NCBI GenBank assembly: GCA_020726505.1
Contig: JAHLEZ010000004.1
Span: forward strand, 1,054,001 to 1,118,000
Source: Leptodontidium sp. MPI-SDFR-AT-0119
Lineage: Eukaryota > Ascomycota > Leotiomycetes > Helotiales > Leptodontidiaceae
Length of the DNA stretch: 64,000 bases
Reading direction: 5' to 3'
This document shows positions 20,553-31,417 of the stretch, piece after piece; within the stretch, counting starts at the first letter, position 1, and the number at the start of each line of letters is the position of its first letter. The position numbers and the translations under genes are program-made. The notes under the pieces are model-generated. The model was not told the origin of the DNA. It worked only from the letters and a program-made list of their open reading frames with translations, and did no database searches.

Positions 20553-22444
20553 GATAATAAATTGATTGGAATTGCCAGTAGCTTGCAGGAATCCTCTTTT
20601 GTGTTTTAGGCAAGTCTGAAGAGGGAAAAGAAGGGGGGAGATGAGATGATATATATCGGGAAGCGAGTGCCAAGTAGATGACAATTCATTCCTCCTTCCG
20701 TACCCGAGGCTTAGCAATCTTCGGCATCATCAGTTGACCAATCTCCCTCTAGCCTACTTTCTCTACTCAGCGAACTGGCAATGGGGATATCCACTACCAA
20801 GGGACGGATGTTTATTGGTTCGTCAGAGAATGGTGTGACGGCGGGGCCTATTGCTGGTCCCTCGAACAAGGGGACCCAACGCGATAAAAGGATATGCGTT
20901 CTCACCATTTTTCTCCGAACGTCGCAACCCGCATCATGCTACTGCACCTCCATGTCAACCTTCGCAACTAAGTTGTCAATACGCTGTGGCAACAGTAAGG
21001 CATTGACACTAAACTCTGGTATAATCTTAATCAGTTGACCGAGATACTGTTAGGCGGAGCTTCAAAACCATCTTCGTTTATGTCAAGATCCATGTTACAT
21101 TGAATTTATATGACAAACATGACATTGCTAACATCCTTAGATAAAGGTGTTGCTCATAGACTAAAGACAAGAATTTGAGGGTCAGTCAAATGAAGTCTCA
21201 AAGGTTTTATCGAATGCTAAAACCAAGCAACTCTAGGACTAATCAATCGAGACCCAGATTTTGGCAATGCAATAATCTTCTTTTAGCTAGTTTATCTAGA
21301 TAAAACGAAGGTACTATACGATTATTCAACTTCTTTGATATCAAGATCATATTATCATATCTCTATCGTGTCTCTGAAACTGCCTTGATTGAAGGCGATG
21401 TTTGATAATATGTAAAGATATTAAAACAAGATGAGTGGAAATGCCCTTGTAAATAAGTAGACTTTGTACTTCAATATTCAATGTACTGAGATGTAATAAG
21501 GACTTCGAAAGGGTCATTTCACTTCTAACTGGATGTGCTAAATACCGATCTCGCTTAATATCTGAGCACAGCAAACACGTAGAAAACTACCAGGCAGGAT
21601 AAACGGGCAAGTCATTTTCAATGTCGTGAGAATAATTCAGTACATCTAGTGAGGTAAGTCGGAGCTTGTTGAGTATGCTAAGTACCGATTTCGTTTATCA
21701 TCTCGGAACTCAAACTCCGGGTTCTTGGCACGATGCAAGACGGCAACACAAGTAGGAAACTCATTTCCAATATAGTGAGAATGTAGGAGGACATATACAA
21801 GGGCAACCTCAAACCTGGCCGGATGGGCCAGATACCGATTTCACTTATTTCTGAGTATAACAACGACTCAACAAACTTAAATACGGACACGACGTAGGGT
21901 TGCTAAGAAACTCATTCTTAACGTCATGAAAATAATCAAGGGCATTTAATAAGGTAACCTAATATTTAACTGCCTATACTGAGTACTAATATCGCTTGCC
22001 ATCCTAGTATAACAAAAATCTAATACTTTAAAACCTGATGATATCTAGGAATATAACTTCCGATGTTAGAAAAGTGGTTCAGGACATTCAATAGGGGTTC
22101 GAAATCAGCAAAACCGGAACTAGGTATACTCCGCCGATGCCCTTAATGTTCCTTGCGTGATTCTCTCTCTGCTGAAAAGTTTTCTTGAATTACTTAATCA
22201 GACTAGATTATTGACTGATTTGTTTCTTGATGTTATACGCTTCGCTTCGTGGAGGGTTAGCTGGTTAATCTAAGTTGTCGACTGACAACCCTTAGGTCAA
22301 AATCGGACCCGCCAACAAGCGATAGCGGACCGGACTTGGAAGTATTTAGTACTCTCACACACTAGTAAATTCCTATTGCACCCTTCATGATCAGACTCAC
22401 ATGTCTCTTCGTACCTCAGATTAATCCCTTATTCTGCTGCAACG
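20553..22444. other. AT-rich gene-free region containing decayed tandem repeats
   Basis: About 1.9 kb without a credible ORF. From about 21050 the sequence is AT-rich and contains the repeat array listed separately. The part next to 20553 is the promoter of the SDR gene, and the part before 22445 is the leader of the four-TM gene. Confidence 0.5.
21390..22130. repeat. Degenerate tandem repeat, ~140-151 bp period
   Basis: The landmark TACCGATYTCRYTTA-like recurs at 21543, 21683 and 21833, and in eroded form (TACTAATATCGCTTG) near 21984, giving spacings of about 140, 150 and 151. A second landmark in each unit is close to CATTTTCAATGTCGTGAGAA (for example near 21612, 21760 and 21911), followed by a variant of CAnnACATnnAnnAnGG. 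Copies differ mainly by C/T and G/A changes, as expected after RIP. About five copies are visible; the outer limits are approximate. Confidence 0.6.
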
Positions 22445-23458
22445 ATGTCATTTCCCAGTACGGCAAAGCAACAGGATATCCCAGTACCGAAACAAAAACA
22501 AATCATTTCCATCGAGCCTTGGTGTGGTCCCAAAATCAATATTCTCAAAGATGTATGCTACATCTGCCTACTCACTTCTCTCGCTGTCACAATGGCATGG
22601 TGGACAGTTTCGGACTGGAATATATGTCACTTGATGTGCTCAACACCAATGCCACTGAGCTCCGGGGCAGATGTTGCAATTTACGCATGGATTTTGTTCA
22701 AGGTTAAGCTGCTCTTCGCAGCGTTTATGACGACCGCTTTTGCTCTTGGTTATTCTGTACCAACAATCCAGCCTGGACATGACGCATCGCCGAAAGACAT
22801 TAAGTGGGCCATTGACACCAACATCAAAAAATGGACCGCATTTCATGAGAAGTGTATCTTTCCATGTTGGATATACGAAGGAGAAACAAATCATAGAGCG
22901 TACTTTGCAGAATATATCGCCCACCCGAGAATCACAGGCTCCAATCCATTCGGATCGCCGCAGATGGTCCGAGCTGCCTATTTCGTTCTCCTCGGATTTC
23001 AGATACCTGTTCTCATGTATATCAGAGCTGTGGCATACAAGGAAACTATTTGGGAAGTCATCTTTGGCGAGATTGGGTTTAAGCTTTTGTTTCTTTTGAG
23101 TTCCTTGGGAGGGTGGTATATCGTTTTACAGCTTGGCTGGAGTGTTAAAGCTAGTCGCACGGGGAGAATGATACGTAAAAAAGCTTTGAGATCAGAGTGG
23201 AATCTGGGAAAGGGCCATGAAGGGGTGGAGGAACAACTGGTGTGGTGGGCAGAGAAAATATTGGAAGAAGATGACGATGTTCAGAATACAGCGAAAGAAC
23301 GCTTCGAAAAGTCGACTTTGCCTCTTATCTCTACCGTTGATTCGAGACTAAAATCTGATGAAGAACCAGAGTACGAGGATATTGGTGGTAGTGGTGAAAG
23401 AAGGTGTCATCCTAGAATTCTGGAGGCTGGGGCTTGGAAATCTCACAGTACCGGATGA
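22445..23458 (+). CDS. Four-TM membrane protein, hypothetical
   Basis: A single uninterrupted frame of 337 codons from ATG 22445. Hydrophobic segments lie near residues 38-60 (VCYICLLTSLAVTMAWW), 78-106 (ADVAIYAWILFKVKLLFAAFM), 180-200 (AAYFVLLGFQIPVLMYIRAV) and 208-232 (GFKLLFLLSSLGGWYIVLQL), arranged as two pairs with a ~70-residue soluble loop between. The C-terminal 100 residues are charged (LVWWAEKILEEDDD) and probably cytosolic. No known family is apparent. The 310-aa product at 40147 has the same two-plus-two helix layout and similar size, but I see no clear sequence match. It lies next to the decayed repeat array. Confidence 0.7.
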   Translation: MSFPSTAKQQDIPVPKQKQIISIEPWCGPKINILKDVCYICLLTSLAVTMAWWTVSDWNICHLMCSTPMPLSSGADVAIYAWILFKVKLLFAAFMTTAFALGYSVPTIQPGHDASPKDIKWAIDTNIKKWTAFHEKCIFPCWIYEGETNHRAYFAEYIAHPRITGSNPFGSPQMVRAAYFVLLGFQIPVLMYIRAVAYKETIWEVIFGEIGFKLLFLLSSLGGWYIVLQLGWSVKASRTGRMIRKKALRSEWNLGKGHEGVEEQLVWWAEKILEEDDDVQNTAKERFEKSTLPLISTVDSRLKSDEEPEYEDIGGSGERRCHPRILEAGAWKSHSTG

Positions 23459-23721
23459 TCGTCACCAATCAGCACGAGCAAATGAGGAAGGAACATTGAC
23501 CAAAAGACTTGTATTTTCTCTCCCTTTCTAAAACCCAACCAAAGAAAAGTGGCAATTAAATGATGACCCCAAAAGAGCCTAAAAATGCAAGCCCAAGAAC
23601 GAAACGAGTGGCGGTCTTCCAGTACTGATCAAGTCCTCCACTACCAACTCCTCTTCTATGCATCCGCTCCATACCAATTATGCCCCCATGCACAATCCCA
23701 AACCATGCTTTTGAACCCCGT

Positions 23722-24157
23722 TTATGCGGCGACGCACTTCCAGCTGGAAGCCTTGTCGTTGATCCAGCTGGGAAGGGAAGAAGCTCCTGGGCTAGCATTG
23801 AAGCTGAATCCAGTGCCAACACAATTCTTGTCGACCCAGATGGTGCATCGGAAACCAGGCTTAGCTTTGCCGGAGGAAACGATGTCGTTGAAGTTGGATG
23901 GGAAGTTGACACAAGTACCGGCGTTGCTTGAGCCGGTGAACTTGAGGTCGAGGAAGCCGCTGTTTTGAATGTGAGATGTTTGAGATGGCAGTGGGGGATT
24001 GAGAAACTTACGAATTCTTCCAGACATCAATGAGGGGCACTGCACGAGCTTCGAGTTGTGCTGGCTCAGCAACTGCCTCAGGGGCAGCGACTGGTGCTGG
24101 AACAGCCATTGCCAAAGTGGCAAGGAGAGAAGCGGTGATGATATTGATGAATTGCAT
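23722..24157 (-). CDS. Secreted beta-gamma-crystallin-like small protein
   Basis: Two exons (24157-24012, 23959-23722; intron 52 bp) give 127 aa. MQFINIITASLLATLAMAVP is a signal peptide, followed by a pro-like Ala/Pro/Glu stretch ending LEAR that could be a Kex2-type cleavage area. The mature part has four Cys and two internal repeats: CVNFPSNFNDIVSSGK and LPSWINDKASSWKC. Each contains the (N/D)(N/D)xx(S/T)S Ca2+-binding motif of beta-gamma-crystallins (NDIVSS and NDKASS). The middle FRCTIWVDKNCVGTGFSF fits a Greek-key strand pair. I infer a two-motif, Ca2+-binding, disulphide-stabilised extracellular domain. The role is unknown; similar small secreted proteins occur in plant-associated fungi. 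Confidence 0.8.
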
Positions 24158-26757
24158 TTTGACTGATTTGAGTTGATCGAAACTTGAAAAGTTTGAAAAG
24201 AAGTTGGATGAGGTGGTGGAAGTAGATTGGATCAATTTTTGATGTGGATGATGGAATGTGAGTTGGGAGGAAATGTTGAAGACTTTATACAATTCAGAGA
24301 GCTCTCACGTTTCTTGCATCAGAGATCATTTTGTTAATCTTGCCTTTGACGTTCAGCTCCATGTCGTGACACCGGCCGACAACTCATCAGTAATATTGTC
24401 CTGACATCAGATCTATTCTGAAATGCTGATTCTAACATGCTTTTGCCAAGCTGTTTGTTGATCTGAATCCTTCACGGGCAACCCACGCAGTGAGATCTGC
24501 ATTGTACAACAACTGTTGGCCACATGAACAAATCAAAGTATCATCAGTACTCTGCCATCACATGGGTTTGGACTCGGTATAGCCGGATCCAAATTCGTAG
24601 CCGTGAACTGGTCCCTGCATTTTCTGGTTCATCTAATATGATTGTAGGTTGACACAGGCTTGCTGCAATCGTGGCCTAATTCATTCACGACCTGGTCTTC
24701 TCGGCAGCCACCAAAATCTTTGTTCAGGCATGGCCGCCAAGTCACGTTCAATTTAAAGCATGCATCTGCGAATACAAACATACATCAAATGATATTATCA
24801 ATCAGTCTCTATTCAAATTCAAGGTCTACAACCGTGGACCTCGACGCATTGGTTTCGGAAATGCCCGCCGCTAGGAGTATTTGTTCGGGAATTACGCAAC
24901 CGACCAACTACCTAACGGCCAGCACGAGAACTAAGCTAGAGCCTAAGTAGTCATACTTAAACTTTCTATATATTCGAGTGACACAAGGGGGACCTATTGG
25001 GGGAAAAGCTCTCCGTCTAACTCGACTGTCAGCCTTATATGACAATGCGCCATCAGCTGCAGGATCTGACAATAGATTCTTGGCTGATCCTATAAGCCGG
25101 AAAATAAATTGGACATCCACCTATGAGAACTCTATACGGTAAGAATAAATCCGGTGATAGATTCGGACTTGATTGAAACGACCATTCGTACGTAAGAGTC
25201 CGATAAGCCGCATTCGCACTTGTTTGAGACTAATGCACGTCAACATGCATCGGTAAAACTCAATATTAGTCTTGGGTATTACCCGGGTGAAACTATTACT
25301 CAATAATAATGAGTATATTACAGTTTTTGATTGCTGTCCGAAAACCAACTGGTAAGTGTTGTCGGCCGCTGGCAGTGCTGCGGATCAGGTCACTATTATC
25401 CTGAAGGATTTCTATTCCTGACTGCATACCTTGGCGACAAAAAATCGTACCATAAATATTAGATGTATCTTATGGGCATGATTCCATGGCCGTGAATATC
25501 ACTGGATTCTTCCTGAATCCTACATCCTGAGGACGAACAGCACACTGAGACACACCGCTCGAGGATGAAAAGGATGGGAAGTAAGGTAAAATGAAATTTC
25601 TATCAGGATAAACTATCGTTCGATCAGTCCGAGCAGAAGTCTTCGTGCTGATGTTGGATGGACTAACGGCACTCGCAAGTATCATGGAAAGTAAGGGTTT
25701 CGCCTAGTCACCCAAGTTGACTTCAATACTTCAAAGGCAGTCAACATCTTATCAGATTTTCAAGTAAAGAGCCATGTAATTCATAGCTCGAAGATTCCAT
25801 CCAAGGCACTGAATATCATCTTTTGTTTTTACTTGAGAGTTTTCGAAGAGGTCAAGGAGGGAACAACCGACGGCCTCGCACGGTACGAGCCCTCAACCCA
25901 AGATCCCAACCACAAACAGGCCCAAAAAGTCTAGAGGCTTACGGGTAAAGCCAATATTTTACACAGATTTTGCAAGATAGGCTTTCCTTTCCCAGGACAC
26001 TCTTCTTCGAGGGGTTAACCGATGGATCTGCATCTTCAGACTTCAAGGATAATGTGAATAACGAACAAAGGGTAAGAGTTTAGAACAACATTACGATCCC
26101 TTCTGACTATACTCTAGTTGTTTCCCAACTGACCTCATATCCATAACTGATAATTTTAGTCTGTTTAGTTGAGTATTTAATGCTAGCTGCGCGAGAGGTG
26201 GCGTGGAAAACATGACTAAAATTCGATGCAAACTTGAATTCCCGACACGAATGCTATGAAGGAGTATAGAGCTTCCTGGTAACCAATAAATCCGGACTAC
26301 AGTGGAAGAAGTACCGCGTTGCAGGCTCATTCGAGGACTTGAAAAATTCATAGGTTGTAGCAAGCCTCAAGATATATCTACAGCTTTCAAACTGGTTGCA
26401 GATGAATCTCTATCATTGTGAACCTCAGTTCGTATCATTTCCTTCTCACTAATCGAGCTGTGGCGATGTTTAGCAAATACGATACGATGTTTTCAACTCC
26501 CCAAACTGGCCTCGCTAAACCCCAGACATGCGGCAGAATCCCCTGCACAATGCTGCGCCACTCCCAAAACGAGACATCCGTCGTCTACCACATTCATATT
26601 TCTAGCCTCATTAATAGATACGAGAAGGGAGGTCGTGTTAGGTTGTTGTGGCAGTGGCACCTGGAATCATGGAAAGCTATAAGATCAAGAAGACCGTTTC
26701 TGCTCCAAAACGCTAACCTGTCAGTACTACGACCATTTTCAGAGGGAAATTTCGGTC
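24158..26757. other. Gene-poor intergenic region
   Basis: About 2.6 kb. The first 200 bp are the promoter of the secreted protein. The rest is moderately AT-rich with no ORF that reads as protein and no recognisable RNA or terminal repeats. Confidence 0.3.
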
Positions 26758-27649
26758 ATGAAGTTCTCACGGTATCTCGACTTCAGTGTTCTCTTTTCGT
26801 GTTTCATGAGTTTGCTATTTTCCATCCTACTTCTCACTTCAGGATACAAGCACGGAGTCCTGAATAAAATCGCAATCGCACAAGTAAGTCCGCGGTATTT
26901 GCTGCCAAATTTTTTTTTTTTTTTGTTTAACCCCAATCTCAGTACTCGTACAATCTAAATAACACTCTCGCATCGCCATCCGCAATCGATAACTCCTCAA
27001 CCTACAGCTCGTTCGACTCCACAGTCCTGACACAACAAGAGATAACCGATGGCATCCATTGGTGGGTGTTCACCGTACACTACCTCTCCATTTGTGCTGG
27101 CTACGTGGGTGGATCACCAACTCCACTGAACGTCTTCCTGGAATGCGAATCCAAACCAGCGGGGTACACTTTCAGAACGGACGATCCTTTTATTCTTAAT
27201 TTTCAGAGGAATTGCACACAATTCCCTGTGGTGTCAATTCCTCTGGATGTCATACATACCGATGCGCCGTTCGTGACCTTGGTGTTGGGCATCGTGTTCT
27301 CAATCTTGGCTTTGGGTCTGTTGGTTTGTCAAGTTTTTGGAATGCTGAGATGGGTTTCGCCTTTGGCGTTCCTTGTGGTAAGCACCACGATTTCTGGGTC
27401 TGATGAGGACTTCCACTAACCGAATGACTGTAGCTCGCAGCGGCATTCATGATTACCTCATCGGCTTTGGTCACTTCAATCGCCAGTGAACGGAAGATGT
27501 GGAATGGGTATTCGAACTGGGTTAGTTGCTTTCTTGGATTGGCATGGGCTTCGGTCAGCTTCATAATAGTCGCATTTGCTGGAAAGGCTGTTGATAGCGT
27601 TAGCCAAAGGAAAGAGAAGAATTCGTTGGTAAGAATAGAGCAGATATGA
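26758..27649 (+). CDS. SUR7/PalI-like tetraspan membrane protein
   Basis: Three exons (26758-26883, 26943-27377, 27434-27649; introns 59 and 56 bp; the first intron has a T15 run) give 258 aa. Helix 1 (VLFSCFMSLLFSILLLTSG) is followed by an extracellular loop with N-glycosylation sites (NNT, NSS) and CAGYVGG...LECES cysteines, then three more helices: FVTLVLGIVFSILALGLLVC, VSPLAFLVLAAAFMITSSAL and VSCFLGLAWASVSFIIVAFAG. One helix, a long Cys-bearing loop, then three helices is the layout of the fungal SUR7/PalI (claudin-like) group, which acts in eisosomes or pH sensing. The assignment rests on layout and loop cysteines, not on a diagnostic motif, so another tetraspan family is possible. Confidence 0.65.
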
Positions 27650-28734
27650 ATAACAATTAATTGCACACCTATCTGGAATTTAATCATATGTAATTAACCA
27701 AAAGACAGGAAGCCTGGGGGTGGATCTGAAACAGTCCTCGCCGCTTGCTCACTTCCTGTTCCAGCATTTCCGCCTCATTTGAACAGATTTACATAATGGC
27801 AGGCTCTGTAGTGAGGTAAAATGTTCATATAGTTTTCTATCACATAAAAATAAAGTTCTGATTTAATTTGGAAGCCATAAAATGCGCTTAAGATATATCA
27901 GTCGTGAAGTGAAGTAGATGATAGGCGCAAATATTACCTCCTCGCTTAGATCTTCGAAGCGCAGACCTGCGTCGTCGAGAAGGGATATTGGGAACACAAT
28001 TTCCCATAGATAGATCATTACTTTCTTTCTACAATCACTCAGAAATAAATGCATCTAACATTAGACATAGCCGACTACTCAAACCTTTCCCTAGCCAACT
28101 CCTCATCGTCCCTCTCCTCCCCCAAGAACTCCTCAATCCACATCACCAATCCCTCTTCTCCACCAACCAACCCTTCCTTAGCATTTTATTCCTCCTAACC
28201 CCCCTCCCCTCTCTAACGCTCCAAACCTAATCGTCCATCCAAACTTCCATGCTGTCACAACCCCACCCCCAGAGGAAATACAACCACGCCACATCCCCAA
28301 CACCAGCTATCGCAATCACACCTCTAGCCCCTCCCCCTTTACTGATAAAACTATACTACCTATACTCCACTACAAACCCCACTTTAAAGACCAAAACTAA
28401 GGCTAGGCTTGCTCAAACCTGGCATCCGCCTCGGCTCTTCCTTAAAGCCAATCAGCAATGAATGTTCTGAAACTATGCAGAGACATTAAGCAAGGTCCCA
28501 TTTATAGATATACCTACATAGGTATGGAGTAAAGAGAGCAAAGGGTAATTATGTCACATATTGGAAGAAAAGGCATCCGATTACGTTGCACACTCCAAGT
28601 CCGATTAAAAGAAAGAAAAACTTTTTTTTCATTACTACCAAACAAGCTCCAACAACCCCCCCACCCCCCCCACCCCCCCCCCCCCCCAAAAAAGCCATGA
28701 AAACCACGCAGTACTTTTATTTAGCCAACGCCTT
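27650..28734. other. Intergenic with C-rich low-complexity tract
   Basis: About 1.1 kb. 28080-28460 is strongly C-rich on the plus strand and gives only low-complexity ORFs. A poly-C tract is listed separately. The 3' ends of the two flanking genes face each other here. Confidence 0.3.
28656..28687. repeat. Poly-C tract
   Basis: 32 bases of C interrupted by two single A residues, followed by an A run. Slippage-prone; the true length may differ from the assembly. Confidence 0.7.
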
Positions 28735-31417
28735 TTATTTGTAACTCCGATCAATCTCGTCATTGAACTCCTTGTCTGTCAGTTTATACCCATTCCGCCG
28801 TCTTTCACTCCATTCCAGAGACCATTCATCCCATGAGTTCAATTCTTCCGGTGGTGGCATCGGTTCGCTCGACCAAGTATCTTCCTGTGGCTTTTTGACC
28901 CCCGACACGCTGGCTGGCCACTTGGGATGCATTCCGAGGTCAGTGCCGAGGGTTTCACTTGCCTGCTGTCTAGCCCTGAGTGAAAGTCAGAGCTGTTTTC
29001 GTTGCTATTGAGAGAAGTGACGGGGTTATACGTACAAGGTTCCCTGCTTCGATGCTTGATAAGCTTCTTCATGGGTACGGTGTCTTGGCTGAGCTTGCGG
29101 GGGTTGTTTGTTCTTCTTTTCTGCAGCTATATTCCTGACATGTGCTGCCACATCTGGACTCGGGGCGAAGAAAGGTTCACCAGGACGTTGTGCTGTTGGA
29201 ATAGATGCGGTTGCGCTGACAGCGGGATCGTTCAACCATTTGTTGAGTCTGTGGTCTATCATGAGCATTGCTTTGTAGAAAAATGGTAAAATGTACTCAC
29301 CGAGACTGGGGGTCAGTTTCATCCTTCTCGACAGGACAAGTACCATTGCTTTGAGAACCGTTGGTTGATGCAGACGGGCAGAGAGCAGTCCCGGGAGGGC
29401 CAAGGCGCTGGGCCGCCCCATTCATTGAAGGAGCCCTGTAACACTGTTAGGAAAGCACATATATACATGTGTGGAGAACTTGCGGTCTATTGGGCTGCTT
29501 CGCAGATCGATTCTGGACATTTTGTCGCCCAGCTCTTTTGTCCATTTGGTTGGTGATCTTGATTGTTGCCTTTTCGTGACCTTTGTTGGGGATCTCTGCC
29601 CTTCTGCGGATATGCTGGTCAACTGTGGGAGTACTGATATGTAAAATAGGGCTGCTCTTACTGATGCCGTTGGTTTGATCGTTTTTGTTGACAGCTTGAA
29701 GACGGGACTTGGATGCTGGAGTTACAGGTCTAGCTGGGCTGGAGATTGGGGAAGAGCCACGCACGGCGGTCGCTCTTGCTTGGGTTGAAGAGCCTAGGCT
29801 AGCTGCAATGCTGCGAGCGTTTTGTCCTTCGCTGCTGGAATCAACAGCTTTGGTTCTCTGTTGACTTGCACTTAGCGATGGAAACGCTACGGATGATACT
29901 ATCGAACCAAAGAGGAGAGATGTTGCCTTTGAAGCTCTGGGCTTGACGCATTTCTGCAACTTCTCCTTTGGTCGAGTATGCCAGATTGGGTGAAGGAGAT
30001 GGTCGCGCAACGGCGGAAACATCTCGTCCTCGGAGTCAGAGTTGTCGCTCTCCTCATCTTCATCTTTCGTCTTGAACAGCATGTTGTCAAATGGCAGAGT
30101 AAGATCTGAAGAGGAAATCTGAAGATCCTCGTCAAGCTCTCCAGTCGCGTAGGAGAGTTCATTGTTGTTGATGCAAATCACGAGCTTTTCTCTTGAATCG
30201 CTGTCTGTCACGTCAACCAAATCAATGTTTGCCCGACGAACTGTAAACTTATCGATGGCCGGTGTGACGGTCATTCCCCCTTTGCTCAGAAGATCGATTG
30301 TTGCCAGTAGCTTTGCTTCCACAACTCTTTCCAGGAGAGCATCATGAGACACCTTCAGAAATTCCAGTAAAGCGTAGAGAACCTTTCCAACCTCTTGCGC
30401 CAAACGTTCCGGGTCTACGAACTCCTTCTCAGCAACATTGCAATAACGTTGTGCCCAATGTCGTAGGAACAGACCGAATTCTTGGTCTTCAGTGAAGAAG
30501 TAATCGATACCAAACCTTCTGATGATGATCTTGGCTTGTTTATCTATGTTGGCGCAAAGTTTCGCGAAAACCGACGACCGGTATTTATTTTCCAGAGCCT
30601 CAATCATGCGTTCCATTTGTAGTGTGTTGTCTATTGACCTGCGCTTGACTTCCTTGGTCAGAATGCGGAATATCTCAAATCTGTCTGTGTGTCCTGATCT
30701 GGTCCTAAAGGCTTCGTCGAGTAAGCGTTGGCAGAGAGTCATTGCCGGGATGGGAAAGAGGGCAATCGGGTAATGCTCAAGGTGTCCTCCGGAATTATTT
30801 GTGTGCATATACAATGCTCCCTTGAAGAAGTGAAATGGGTATGTTTTGGGCTTCTGCCTTCCGAGATTCTTCATTTCGAGATCGTAGCGCGCCTTGAGTT
30901 CACAAGTCAGGAATCCGTCGTAGAGCATATCCAAACTCTTTCCAAACTTCGTATAATGATTTTCCAACTGGGAAAAGATCATGGTCTGCGACATCCCAAT
31001 GCTCGTCACGCATGTTGCCTCGATCCTCTTGCACTCCCTCTCGAACCAAGTAATAAACATCCTAGGCGTTTTATAGCTTGACACTTCCGGGCCAAAAGTC
31101 TTCTCCAAAAGTTGGAATTGTTTGAATATCGAAATTCGGTGTGTATGTTTGAGGTCTTCGATGGATTTGGAGATGAAGGAGGAGCGTGGGGGTAGGTCGT
31201 TGTATCGGAATTGGGTTTTCTTTGGCTTGAGCTGTCTATCAAGCATAATATCAGTCGCCAATTGGGTGGTCAGGGCAAGAGTGAAGTCGTCAGTTATGGG
31301 CGTAGACGGCGCGTCGCCCGTGTTTGAGGGTTCAACAACGACGCCCATAGTACTGTTAGCTGGAGCAGGCTGAATCATCGCAGGAGCGGCTGGAGGAACA
31401 ACCACAGGAGCCGCCAT
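28735..31417 (-). CDS. 840-aa hypothetical protein with disordered C-terminal half
   Basis: Start chosen at ATG 31415-31417 (MAAPVVVPPAAPAMIQPAPA); codons further upstream are open but lack ATG. Four exons: 31417-29484, 29435-29301, 29248-29036, 28975-28735. The first intron begins GC (GCAAGT) and ends ACAG, a GC-AG intron; the others are GT-AG. Residues about 60-430 are mostly helical (ISIFKQFQLLEKTFGPEVSS, FITWFERECKRIEATC, LFLRHWAQRYCNVAEKEF). An acidic patch KDEDEESDNSDSEDEMFPPL follows, and then a Ser/Ala/Gln-rich tail. The end is a Trp/Glu-rich segment (LNSWDEWSLEWSERRRNGY). I recognise no family; it reads like a conserved but uncharacterised fungal scaffold protein. Confidence 0.8.

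Noticed and set aside
28656..28687. Poly-C tract as a functional i-motif/G-quadruplex element
   Set aside because: Possible chemically, but there is no gene or promoter context to support a role, and its length may be an assembly artefact.
29623..29661. Possible 39-bp intron (GTAAGA...CACAG) in the 840-aa gene
   Set aside because: It is shorter than the other introns in the window, is a multiple of three and has no stop, so read-through coding is simpler.
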